Assembly: GCF_029223525.1 (NCBI RefSeq)
Contig: NZ_JARHTQ010000018.1
Coordinates: forward strand, 1 to 64,000
Length of the DNA stretch: 64,000 bases
DNA from: Streptantibioticus ferralitis
Lineage (GTDB): Bacteria > Actinomycetota > Actinomycetes > Streptomycetales > Streptomycetaceae
Direction of reading: 5' to 3'
In this document: in pieces, positions 1 through 9,600 of the stretch
Layout of the letters: the number at the start of each line of letters is the position of its first letter
Position numbering within the stretch: the stretch's first letter is position 1
Notes under the pieces: model-generated
Seen by the model: only the letters and a program-made list of their open reading frames with translations
What the model was told of the DNA's origin: nothing
Databases searched by the model: none
Position numbers and translations under genes: made by a program

Positions 1-3000
1 GCCCGCACCACCGCCGCCGACGCCCGCTGATACTCCTGCCAAGCCGCCACCCGCTCGTCCGCCGAGCCAGACGAACCCGACCGCACAACCGCCTCAGTCT
101 GAGCAGGACTCAACTCGACACCCTGAGCCCGATCGTGCACGTCCGCAGCACTCGACCGCTCAGACACCGAGGGCGCCAAGCCGGTCTCCGGCTCCGCATG
201 AGTCACCGCCGAGGCGGACGAGGAAGCCGCCGACCGCTCCTGCGGACTCTGCTCCACCACCTGCTGCTCGCCGGTGGGCGCCTCGTCGTGGTGAACAGCC
301 GTGGTCGCACGGGGCGGAGCCGGCTGCTGGACCGTCGCCTGCCCCTGCTCGGCCGTGGGCCCCTCCACGGGACCGTGCTCGCCCGGCGCGTCGGCGCGAG
401 CGCCCTCGGCGGCGCCGGCCCCGCCGTCCTCGGGGGTGGGCCCATCGGCGGCGTCCGGCGACGGCGGCCGGGAGCGGTCGGACGGCGGCAGGGAGTCCAA
501 CGTGCGCTGGAAGGCGTTCTCGTGGTCCTTCTCGTGCTGCAGCCACGCCTCGATGTTGTGCTCGTAGGGCGCGAAGAGGTTGTCGTAGGTCCTGATGGTC
601 TCCTTCCTGAAGTCGTCTCTGGCGTCCTCGGCGAAGCTCTTGTCGAGCGCGTTCTCCTCGCCGGGGTCCTCGCGCATGGGATGGAACGCCTTGGCGCTGC
701 GCTCCAGGGTCTCGTTGAGGCCGAGTTCGTGGTCCATCCGGGCGGTCATCGAGGAGTCGAGCAGAGCACGGCTGGCGTCGTACGCGCGGGGGGGCCGGGT
801 CGCGTCACCGTCCCACCTGGGCTGGCGGAAGGGGCGGAAGTCGGGGTGATTGGAGTGGTCGAACCAGTACTCGTCCACCGCCTTCTCGTGCGCGCGGGTC
901 AACTCCGCGCCGAGGCGGTCGCGAGCCTCCGCGTCCAGCGACCGCAGTCCTGCGGTGTTCTCCTCGTAGGCGTCGAACTCCGCCGGCAGCCGGCGCTGCA
1001 GCCTGTTGTTCGCGAACTGCCGGAACTCGGCGTGGCCGATCCGGCTGTCCAGGTTCTCGAAGGTCCGGTCGACGAACTGGTTCCAGCCGTGCTCGAAGTC
1101 CCGCAACTGCCGCAGGTTCGCCGTCCGCCCGGGCGTCAGATCATCGCCGAGAGCCGCTTCGTCCCACCCGCGCTGGTGGAACGTGTGCAGGTCGTCCTGG
1201 AACTCCTTGCGGAACCTGGCGAGGTTGGCGTCGTCCAGGGCGGTGGCCGGCAGCGCCTCCTCACCGGGCTCATCGGGATTCAGCACGTCGTCGAGGCGCT
1301 CGGTGGCCTCGTCGACCGCCCTGGTGGAGTCCGTCAGCCGCGCGATCCGGCGCGGCAGGCCCTCGCCCAGCTCGGTGATCCGGTCGTCGATCATGTTCTG
1401 CCGCGCCACCGGGTCGTCGGGGAAATCCTCGTGCGCTCGGTCGACGATCGCGCGGATCCTCGCGAACTGGTCGGCGCGCAGGTGGGACAGGGAAGTCGGC
1501 AGGTAGCCGTCGTCGCCGGGGCGGGGCCTGCCGTTGTCGCTGTCGTAGGACGGGTCCTTGTAGTGGTCGGTGACGTAGTCGTCGACGCTGCTGGGGACGT
1601 CGTCGGACGAGCGGAGGTAGCGGCCGCCGAACAGGTCCTTGCCGGCCGCCTTGTTGATCGCCTCGTTGAACTGGGTCAGTTCGCGGTTGCGCGAGCCGGC
1701 GTTGGCGAAGTAGCGGTCCGCGCTGCCCAGGTGCTGCTCGTAGCTGCTCGCCCACTGGTGCTCGTCGAAGCCCTCGGACCCCCTGGTCTGCCACTGGTTC
1801 CTGAAGTCGTCCAGGACCGCACGGTGGAAGTCCTTGACGGCCTGCTGGTGGCCGACGCCGTCCTTGGGCAGCCAGCGGCCGCCGAAAAGGTCGTTGCGCG
1901 CGTAGTTCTCGTAGCCGGTCTGGAGTGCCCTTTCTTGCCCCTGGTGCTCCCGCTCGAAACGCAGCATCGCGTCGGTGCGGGCGTTGCGGTCGTCCCAGTA
2001 CCCGGCCCACCGGTCGACCCGGTCGTTCCAGTCGTCCGGCCGGTTGTAGGGGGTGGCCGTCGCCTCCTGCGGGTCGTGCTGCTCGGCGTCCTGCCGGTCA
2101 TCCGAACGGTGGTCCGGGTGGCCATCGGGGCCCGTGTGGCCGTGCTGCGGGGACGGCTCCACATCCGCATGCGGGTGTACGGGCCCGGGCGCCGGACTCT
2201 CCGTCCGCGGCGGTGTCCCGATCGGGGGCGCCGGGCTTTCCGTCCGTGGTGGCGCGTCGGACGAGGGCGGTCGGCTCTCCCCGGGCTGGCTCGGTTCGGG
2301 CGCGCCGTGGGACGCCGTGTCCCCGGCGAGCGACTTCACCTCCTGCCCAGGGGTGACGGTGCCCGACGGCCCCTCCGCCTCTGGGCGCGGCCCGCCCGGG
2401 CTCAGCCCGGGCTGCTGCGGACCGACCTGTGGCGCACCGGCTTCCCGCACGATCGGCGGCTCCGTGCCGTACTCCGATTCCGGGCCGACGGCCGAGCGCC
2501 GGCCGCCGGGTGGCACGGAGAGCCCTTCGGCATGCGCGGGCCCGTCAGGTCGCCCCGAGAAGCCCCGCGGACCGTCCAGACCCGGCAGTCCGCCGCCGGA
2601 GCTGACCTGCGGTCGCGGCGTCTGCTCGTGCGGCCCGAGCCGCTCCAGCCAGGACTCCACCCGGTTCCCGGAGCCCGGTACCTGGCCTAGAGCCTCGGAG
2701 GTGAGCCTCGGCGGCGGAGACTCATGCCCCGACGGCGGCGGGGTGCCGTGGGGTGTCTGGACGGGGGTGGCCGGGGGCTGCTGCGCGGGGTGGTCGTCCA
2801 GACCGCGCAGCCCGGAGCCCGCCTCAGGCCCGTCCGGTTGCCGCAAGCCGGCCAGCGGTGGCTGCCCGCCGGGCGCGGGGGTGGTCACCTCGGGATGCGC
2901 GGACGCGGGGGGCTGCTGCGCGGGACCCTGCGGGCCTTCCAGGTCGCGCAGTCCGCCGTCCGGCGTGACCCGCGGCCCCGGGGTCTGCTCGTGCGACCCG

Positions 3001-4754
3001 CCGCCCTCCACCGGCATCGACGTGTCCGGCCCGCTCTCCTTCAGCCAGGAACTCACCCGATCCCCGGAGCCGGGAACCTGGTCGAGCGCCTGGGCGGTGA
3101 GCTTCGGCAGCGGCGGTCCGGAGACGGGCTCGGTCAGGCCGGACGAGCCCGCGGGCCCCTCGGACGGAGGGGGAGCCTCCACGACAGGAGGAGGCTCACT
3201 GGGGTCGATCCCCGAGGCGGCGACACTGCTGCCGCGGACCGGGCCGTCCGGCGCCGAGACCACGCTGGACGTGTCGCTGCTGCCCGTCGGGCCGTCATGA
3301 CCGTACTCGTCCCTGCCCGCAGGCGGCGCGGCGGAACTCCCTGCGCCGCCGCCCTCGCCGCCGTCGTTCGAGCCGGGCCGGGAATACTCCGGATAGCTGC
3401 TCCCGCCCCAGCCGTTGTCACCGCCCGGCTCCGAGACAGCGGAGCTGTCGCCGGACCGCGTGGAGCCGCCGCCGTTTGAGTTTCCGTCACGGAAGCCGCC
3501 CAGCAGCGAGGTATACCCGCTGCCGCCGCCGATGCTGGGTGTCCAGTCCGACGAGCCGGCCTCGCTGCCGGGCCGACCGGAGATCTCACTCGCGCCGTCC
3601 CCCACGCCGTGCTCGCCGCCGGCGTCCGGACTGCCGTCACCGAAGCCGTTCAGCAGCGGGGTGTGCTCGTTGTCGCTTCCGGTGCTCGGTGCGAAGTCCG
3701 CCGAACCGGCCTCACTGCCGGACCAACTGGAAAACTCACTCGCGCCGTCCCCCACCCCACGCCTGCCGCCGGCGTCCGGACCGGTGCCCTCCAGGCTGAG
3801 GCCCACGTGATCGCCCGGGATGTGGGTGGCGGCCGGGTCCGGGGCGGGTGTCTCGACGGACAGGTGCGGGACGGCGCCCTTGGGGTCCGGTGGGTCGGGC
3901 AAGTCCGGGATCTTGGTGTATTCGCCGCCGCGGTCGCCGCCGCCCTTGCCGCCGTGCATCGAGGGGATGTGGCCGATCGCGCCGCCGGCCATGCCCGCGA
4001 CGAAGCCGAGCCCCGGGCTGCCGTTCAGGCCGAACGCGGCGTCCGAGGCCGCGGTTCCCGCCGCGCCGCCGATACCGCCCAGGACCATCTTGCCCGCCAG
4101 CGTCGAGAGGATCTGCCCACCGACCTTGCCGCCGAACAGGCCCACTCCCCCGAACAGGCCGGCGGTGATGGCCCCGTTGATGGCGCCGGACCCGGCGGCG
4201 ACGAGGACGTCGCTCCAGTCGAACTGGTGCCGGTGCCCCTTGGCGAACTGGATGCCCTCGGCCGCCGCGGCCATGAGGGCGCCGGCCCCCGCGTTGATCG
4301 CGGCGGCCGCGATCAACTGCCGGAGGATCATCATGATGGCGAGCCGGCCCTCGGCGACGATGGCCGACACTGCCTCGGGGGCCCACCAGATGAAGAAGGC
4401 GATCTGCGCAGCCATCCACGCCAGGCTCATGAGGATCATGATCTTGGCGTACTCGATCTTGACTGCGAACTCGTCGAGGCTGCTGGCGAGTTGGTCGCAC
4501 CCCGTCGCCACGTCTTCCAGGTTCTTCTGGAACTTCTGCAGGTACGACTCGAACTTCTCCGCCGTGGCACCCGAGACGCCCGCCTTGACGGCGGCGATGG
4601 CCTCGTCGAACCCCTGGGCGATGGAACGCAGTTCCTCGGCGTACGCGTTGTGGATGTCGCGCAGCGCCCACAGCTTGTCCTCGTCGGCCGGCGGCCAGTC
4701 GCCGCCCGCCAGGTCGGCGACCCATTTGAGTTCGGGCGGGAGCATGATGCTCAT
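1..4754 (-). CDS. Giant CpnT-like/WXG100-type polymorphic toxin candidate (C-terminus beyond window)
   Basis: The reading frame is open from an ATG at 4754 to the left edge, about 1584 codons, so the C-terminal domain is not visible. The N-terminus (MSIMLPPELKWVADLAGGDW) matches the CpnT-like WXG100-type domain found at the start of actinobacterial type VII-secreted toxins. Hydrophobic and glycine-rich helices follow (residues about 95-270). Next is a long Pro/Gly/Ser-rich region with internal repeats: GDGASE/SGSEAG units, and two copies of a block containing QVPGSG-RV-SWL. A highly charged region rich in Asp, Arg and Trp reaches the edge. It is the last gene of the minus-strand ESX cluster, 94 bp after the SseB-like gene. 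Type VII export is inferred from the N-domain and context. Giant Streptomyces proteins of this kind exist, but the toxic activity, if any, cannot be assigned from what is visible. Confidence 0.75.
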   Translation of the reverse strand, partial: MSIMLPPELKWVADLAGGDWPPADEDKLWALRDIHNAYAEELRSIAQGFDEAIAAVKAGVSGATAEKFESYLQKFQKNLEDVATGCDQLASSLDEFAVKIEYAKIMILMSLAWMAAQIAFFIWWAPEAVSAIVAEGRLAIMMILRQLIAAAAINAGAGALMAAAAEGIQFAKGHRHQFDWSDVLVAAGSGAINGAITAGLFGGVGLFGGKVGGQILSTLAGKMVLGGIGGAAGTAASDAAFGLNGSPGLGFVAGMAGGAIGHIPSMHGGKGGGDRGGEYTKIPDLPDPPDPKGAVPHLSVETPAPDPAATHIPGDHVGLSLEGTGPDAGGRRGVGDGASEFSSWSGSEAGSADFAPSTGSDNEHTPLLNGFGDGSPDAGGEHGVGDGASEISGRPGSEAGSSDWTPSIGGGSGYTSLLGGFRDGNSNGGGSTRSGDSSAVSEPGGDNGWGGSSYPEYSRPGSNDGGEGGGAGSSAAPPAGRDEYGHDGPTGSSDTSSVVSAPDGPVRGSSVAASGIDPSEPPPVVEAPPPSEGPAGSSGLTEPVSGPPLPKLTAQALDQVPGSGDRVSSWLKESGPDTSMPVEGGGSHEQTPGPRVTPDGGLRDLEGPQGPAQQPPASAHPEVTTPAPGGQPPLAGLRQPDGPEAGSGLRGLDDHPAQQPPATPVQTPHGTPPPSGHESPPPRLTSEALGQVPGSGNRVESWLERLGPHEQTPRPQVSSGGGLPGLDGPRGFSGRPDGPAHAEGLSVPPGGRRSAVGPESEYGTEPPIVREAGAPQVGPQQPGLSPGGPRPEAEGPSGTVTPGQEVKSLAGDTASHGAPEPSQPGESRPPSSDAPPRTESPAPPIGTPPRTESPAPGPVHPHADVEPSPQHGHTGPDGHPDHRSDDRQDAEQHDPQEATATPYNRPDDWNDRVDRWAGYWDDRNARTDAMLRFEREHQGQERALQTGYENYARNDLFGGRWLPKDGVGHQQAVKDFHRAVLDDFRNQWQTRGSEGFDEHQWASSYEQHLGSADRYFANAGSRNRELTQFNEAINKAAGKDLFGGRYLRSSDDVPSSVDDYVTDHYKDPSYDSDNGRPRPGDDGYLPTSLSHLRADQFARIRAIVDRAHEDFPDDPVARQNMIDDRITELGEGLPRRIARLTDSTRAVDEATERLDDVLNPDEPGEEALPATALDDANLARFRKEFQDDLHTFHQRGWDEAALGDDLTPGRTANLRQLRDFEHGWNQFVDRTFENLDSRIGHAEFRQFANNRLQRRLPAEFDAYEENTAGLRSLDAEARDRLGAELTRAHEKAVDEYWFDHSNHPDFRPFRQPRWDGDATRPPRAYDASRALLDSSMTARMDHELGLNETLERSAKAFHPMREDPGEENALDKSFAEDARDDFRKETIRTYDNLFAPYEHNIEAWLQHEKDHENAFQRTLDSLPPSDRSRPPSPDAADGPTPEDGGAGAAEGARADAPGEHGPVEGPTAEQGQATVQQPAPPRATTAVHHDEAPTGEQQVVEQSPQERSAASSSASAVTHAEPETGLAPSVSERSSAADVHDRAQGVELSPAQTEAVVRSGSSGSADERVAAWQEYQRASAAVVR

Positions 4755-4848
4755 GCGCGGCACCCGTCCGGCGAGGTGTACCGCGGACAGGCTCCCGCCA
4801 GGCGGCGCGCGTCCCGCGCGACCGGGAAGGGAGCGCGCCGCGGCCTGG

Positions 4849-5706
4849 TCAGAGCAGGTCTCCGGTCGTCGGAACGGTCGAGACGGTGGAGGTGGCGGTG
4901 AACACGGTGGGCGCCGCAGGGCCGTCAGGCTCGGAAGAGGCGGCCACCCCGGGGTCAGCCGGGGCCGGTGCGGGCAGCAGGTCGTCCAGGGCACCGAGCC
5001 AGCCGCCCTCGCCGTCCTCGTCGCCGGCGGCCCCGACCGCCTCGCGCAGCACTTCGAGCTCCACCGTCATGCTCACCGCGCCGCTGGGGTTGAGATAGAT
5101 CAGGTGACCCTCGGGAAGCCGGTCGAGAAGTTCGGGGACCTTCAGTGCCACGAAGGACAGCCGACCCGCGGCGTGCAGGTGTTCCGGCGCGGTGAAGACC
5201 GGTACGACGGGGGTCTCGTCATCCGGCGCCACGGCGGACATCAGCGCGCCGCCCTGCGCCACGAACACCGCGACCTCCGCCTCCGCCAGGGCGCGGGTGA
5301 TGTCCTCGGCCGGGCCGTAGCCGGTCGCCGCGAGTTGCACCGCCGCGTCCACCGGGTCGGTCGGGTCGGGCCAGTCCAGCGCCCTGGGCGAGGGGCGGTA
5401 GTCCTCGTTGTCCCGCCACTCGACGATCTCGCCCTCAAGGTCCGAGCGCCACTGGCCGACCATCGCCCACTCCGGTGGGTTGCCCTCCCCCGACCAGGTG
5501 GGGTCGATCATGCCGAACCAGTGGTCGGGAGCGAGCCGAGCGGCCTCACGGACGTGATCAGGAACCGGTGGCATCTCGCTGCCGGTCTCCTCGTCCTGCC
5601 CGCCGGACCGGGGTGCGTCCGCCGCGGCGTCCTCGGAGACCGGCGTCTGGGGGACTACCGGCCCGTCCTGCTCCACGGCCGCCGCGCTCTCGGATGTGCT
5701 GCCCAT
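4849..5706 (-). CDS. SseB-like N-terminal domain protein of the ESX locus
   Basis: This 285-aa protein starts with an acidic, low-complexity stretch. A Trp-rich segment with the motif PDHWFGMIDPTW follows (about 60-110). After that comes a region resembling the SseB N-terminal domain: ITRALAEAEVAVFV, then FTAPEHLHAAG and a segment ending HLIYLNPSGAVSM. The C-terminus is Ala/Pro-rich and probably disordered. SseB-like domains occur in many Streptomyces proteins of unclear role, often beside WXG100 and toxin genes. The gene starts 3 bp after the stop of the WXG100 gene and precedes the giant toxin-like gene, so an accessory role for that substrate, such as chaperone or immunity-like partner, is possible but inferred. 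No catalytic residues were recognised. Confidence 0.7.
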   Translation of the reverse strand: MGSTSESAAAVEQDGPVVPQTPVSEDAAADAPRSGGQDEETGSEMPPVPDHVREAARLAPDHWFGMIDPTWSGEGNPPEWAMVGQWRSDLEGEIVEWRDNEDYRPSPRALDWPDPTDPVDAAVQLAATGYGPAEDITRALAEAEVAVFVAQGGALMSAVAPDDETPVVPVFTAPEHLHAAGRLSFVALKVPELLDRLPEGHLIYLNPSGAVSMTVELEVLREAVGAAGDEDGEGGWLGALDDLLPAPAPADPGVAASSEPDGPAAPTVFTATSTVSTVPTTGDLL

Positions 5707-5709
5707 CTG

Positions 5710-6069
5710 TCACCCGCCGTTGGTCGGCTCGAATGTCAACTTCCGCCCGGTGGCCGCCGCTTGCTGCTCCAGCGCGGTCAGCGTCGCCACCAGATCGCGG
5801 AGTTGCTTCGCCGCGTCGTCCAGCGCCGTGCCACCCTCCTCCCCGGCATCCACCGCGTCGGAGTGCGGCTTCTTGTACTGGGCGAAGAACTTCTTCCCAT
5901 CATCGTTGTCGCCCCACGCCTGCCCCTGCGCATTGCTGTCGCTCCAGAACCGCTCCCCAGCCGTCGTCAGCCGGGCGGCCAAGCCCTCCAGGGCGTCGGC
6001 GCCCTGCTGGAGCCTGTCGGTGTCGACCTGCACCTGGCCGTTCGCCGAGGACTGCTGATCGCTACTCAC
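5710..6069 (-). CDS. WXG100-family protein
   Basis: This 119-aa, mostly helical protein has the WXG100 hairpin pattern: a first helix (DRLQQGADALEGLAARL), a turn with WGDNDDGKKF in place of the W-x-G core, and a second long helix (DAAKQLRDLVATL). The GTG start overlaps the end of the YbaB-like gene by 8 bp, which suggests translational coupling. WXG100 proteins are secreted as helical dimers by type VII systems or act as partners of larger substrates. Its position just before the SseB-like and giant toxin-like genes suggests it partners the giant protein. That pairing is an inference. Confidence 0.8.
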   Translation of the reverse strand: MSSDQQSSANGQVQVDTDRLQQGADALEGLAARLTTAGERFWSDSNAQGQAWGDNDDGKKFFAQYKKPHSDAVDAGEEGGTALDDAAKQLRDLVATLTALEQQAAATGRKLTFEPTNGG

Positions 6070-6502
6070 GTCCCCGCCCCTCCGCCATGCCCAGGCCGTG
6101 CTCGACGTATGCCCTTACGGCGTCGGGCAGTTCCACCTCTTCTGGCAGCAGCGCGCGCAGGTCGATGTCTCCCTGTGCCAGGGCGGCCGGCGACAGTCCG
6201 CCGGGCAGCGGCCCGAGTGCCGTCTCCATCACCTTCTCCAACGCCTGCGCACGGGCCTGCTGGAGGGTGGAGACGATCAGCTTCGACAGTTCCTTCGGCG
6301 CCATGGTGCGGTAGGCGTTGGTGGGGAACTCCAGTGCCGTCACCTGTCCCTGCGCTCCGACGGTGACCTTCACCGCGCGCCGGGGCGCGGTCACCGTGGC
6401 CTCGACCTCGTTGATGCGGCGGCGGGTGTCCACCGCCTGCTCCCGGGCGTCGCGATACTGGGCCAGCAGATCCTCGATCTGCTGGTCGTACGGAGACGGC
6501 AT
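6062..6502 (-). CDS. YbaB/EbfC-family protein
   Basis: This 146-aa protein starts at an ATG preceded by a strong AGGAGGAC site. The pattern fits the YbaB/EbfC fold: an N-terminal helix with heptad character (IEDLLAQYRDAREQAVDTR), a central beta region (VKVTVGAQGQVTALEFP) and a C-terminal helical part (LIVSTLQQARAQALEKV). Classical YbaB proteins are nucleoid-associated DNA binders. Copies inside actinobacterial type VII clusters, of the EspL kind in mycobacteria, are thought to act as secretion-associated chaperones. The gene is co-directional and overlapping with the WXG100 gene, which favours the secretion-associated role here. Confidence 0.75.
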   Translation of the reverse strand: MPSPYDQQIEDLLAQYRDAREQAVDTRRRINEVEATVTAPRRAVKVTVGAQGQVTALEFPTNAYRTMAPKELSKLIVSTLQQARAQALEKVMETALGPLPGGLSPAALAQGDIDLRALLPEEVELPDAVRAYVEHGLGMAEGRGRE

Positions 6503-6657
6503 CCCTGTCCTCCTGAGCGCTGTGTTCCCTCACCGGCCGGGCGTCACGAGTCAATCCCACCGGGCGGCCGGGGCCTACCGGATACGGCGGTCGTTGACCG
6601 CACATACAGCTGGCTCTGCCCTCTTGCGCAGCCGGGCGGAGCCGCGGCGGTCCTCTG

Positions 6658-9600
6658 TCAGCCGAAGGTGCCCGTGCCAGGTGCGCCGGCTCCCCAGATC
6701 TCCTCGCTCTGCCGCAACAGGTCGGCAACGCTGCTGGTGTCCTCCCCGTCACCGTCCTTGCTCTTGCCCTTGACCTTGCCGCCGATCCGGCCCTTGCCCG
6801 CGGCGGGGGCCTCGGGCTCCTCGGACGATTGCGCGGCGGGCGGCTGGTCGGGCTCGTCGAAGGCGCAGGTGAACTCCATCCGCCGGATGCCGCCGGGCCC
6901 TGGTGCCTTCGGCCGCCACGCGGGCCGTACGGGCTCGTCGAGACCCTGCGCCTGGTCGGTGGGGGTCGTCTGGCCGATCATGAAGGCGGCCCCGGCCAGA
7001 CCGGTCACGGTGGCCGCCGCCTCGTCCATCCGAAGGTCGGCCTCCGCCCCGGGCCCGGCGGCCGCCCCGGCGGGATGCCCGAGCAGATGCAGGAGCGAGG
7101 TGTCCGGCGCGTCCCAGGAGGAGGCATCGTCGGCGGCAGGTCCTTCGGAGGCCGTCACGGGGACGGCGGGATCGGCAGCGGGGGCCGTACCGCTGGGTGC
7201 CTGGGCCGCCGGTTCGCGCGCGGGCTCGTGCACCGGTTGAGGGGCCGGCGCCTGGGCGGAGGCGTGGACCGGCTGCCGGGCCGGGCCGGTTACGGGCTGC
7301 CGGGCCGGGCCGGTGACGGGCTGCGCGTTCGCCTGTTGGCTGCCTGGCACCTGGACGGTCCCGCCGGTCCCGCCGTCCGGGAGGGCGACGGCCTCGGCCT
7401 CGTACGGCTGCCCGGCGGAGGGCTCCCGCACGGCTTCCGGCGCCACCTCGTACGTCCCCGGGGCCGGTGCTTCGAGGCGCTCGGGAGCCGTCGCCGCGTG
7501 CGCGGGCGGGGTCGCTTCGTGGACGGTGGTGCCGGGAACCTCCGTGGCCTGCGCGGGCTGCTCTGACGGCTCGTGAGGCTCGGACCGGCCGGGGTCGGCG
7601 GCGGGTTCGGCCGGCAGACCGCTCCCGGTGCTCTCCCACGGCGCCTCCTGCCACGCCTCGGCCCGCTCGGAGTGACGGCCGCGGGGCTCCCCTGCACCGC
7701 CCTCGCCGCCCCACGCCCCCGCGGCGCCCCATGCCCCCGCGGCGAGGAACGGCAGCCCCTCCAGCAGTCCGGCTTCGGCCTGCTCGGCGGGGGGCACAGC
7801 GGACGGACCAGTGGACGCGCCGGGGGACGAAGTCGCGGACGGCGAGCCGAAGTTGCCCTCGTCCCCCGTGCTCCGCGAGGTGACCTGGCCGTTCCCGCCG
7901 GGCAGCCGCAGCTGTCCCGTACCGGGCGGCGTCCCCTGTGCGGAGCCCACGTCCGCGCCGTTCTCCACCGGTGTGACCGACCACGGCTCTCTGCCGCCGT
8001 CCAGCAGCCCGGACGCGTCCGAGGAGGAGCGCTCTCCGTCGTTGTTCGCGCCGCCGGCGCCCATGCCGCCCATCGGCATCATGGGCATCATCGGCATACC
8101 GGAACCGCTCTGCCCCGAGTCCGGCGTGGCCTGTCCGCCCGAGGAGACGTCGTTCCCCGCCAGATCCAGACCAGGGCCGCCCTGCGCCGCGCCGCCCGAG
8201 GCGTCACCCGACGCACCCAGCGACGGAGACCCCTGCCACGGCGCCACATCTCCTTGCAACAGACCCGACGCATCCGACGGCCCCGTATGCGAACCACCCG
8301 CCCCCGCACCCGAACCCGAACCCATACCGCCCATCGGCATCATCGGCATACCGGAGCCCATGCCCCCCGCCGAACCAGCAGCCCCGCCACCCGAACCTGC
8401 CAGCCCGGAATCCAGGGAGGTGTTCGGATACCCGGACAGGTCCAGCCCCGGGCCGCCCGACGTCGCGCCGCCCGGGACGTCACCCGACGCACCCAGCGAC
8501 GGCGACCCCTTCCACGGCGTCACATCCCCATGCAACAGACCCGACGCATCCGACGGCCCCGTATGCGAACCACCCGCCCCCGCACCCGAACCCGAACCCA
8601 TACCGCCCATCGGCATCATCGGCATACCGGAGCCCATGCCCCCCGCCGAACCAGCAGCCCCGCCACCCGAACCTGCCAGCCCGGAATCCAGGGAGGTGTT
8701 CGGATACCCGGACGGATTCTGGAGGCCGCCGAGGTCCGGCGCGGAGATCCCGGAGGTGTCCACGCCGGGCAGATTGGACCCGAGAGCTCCGTGATCGCTC
8801 AGCGATCCGGCGCTGGTGCCCGGACCACCGACGTCCAGGCCGCCGGGGTACCGCAGGGGGTTCGTCCCGGGGGACTTGGAGTCGCCGCCGGAGTTGGCCC
8901 CCGAACCACCGAGTCCGAGGCCGCCGGGATACCGCAGCGGGCTCGTCCCGGGGGACTTGGAGTCGCCGCCGGAGTTGGCCCCCGAACCACCGAGTCCGAG
9001 GCCGCCCGGGTACGGGGCCACGTTCCCGATGTCGCCGGCGGAAGCACCCGAACCGCCAGGGTTCAGAGCTGCGTCCATGGTCGGGTCGAGTGTGCCGTTG
9101 GTCGGCAGGTTCGAGCCGCCGCCCAGGGACGTGCCCCCGGGGTACGCGTTGGGGTTCGGAATCCGGAGTGGCGGCGGAATCGCGCCGGAGTCCGGGCCGA
9201 GGCTGCCGCCGCCCGGGAGGTTCGATCCATATGGGCTGGTGGTGACGTCGGCGGGCCCGGAGCCGGAGTCCGGTAGATGCCCACCCGAACCAGGGCCAGT
9301 ACCACCCGGATACGGAGAGGGCGCGCCCCCGCCAGACCCAGGACCGAAGTCCGGCAAATGCCCACCCGAACCAGGACCGGTACCCGGATACGGGGAGGGC
9401 GCGCCCGAGCCGGCCCCGGGGCCGAAGTCCGGCAAATGCCCACCCGAACCAGGGCCAGTACCACCCGGATACGGAGAGGGCGCGCCCCCGCCAGACCCAG
9501 GACCGAAGTCCGGCAAATGCCCACCCGAACCAGGGCCCGTACCACCCGAAGAGGGAGGGGGCGCCCCGGCGCCGGGCCCGGGACCGAAGTCCGGCAGATT

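Noticed and set aside
135-2690. Long plus-strand open frame (851 codons) at the left end
   Set aside because: It is antisense to the continuous minus-strand giant gene and has an Arg/Val/Leu-rich, motif-free translation typical of shadow frames in very GC-rich DNA.
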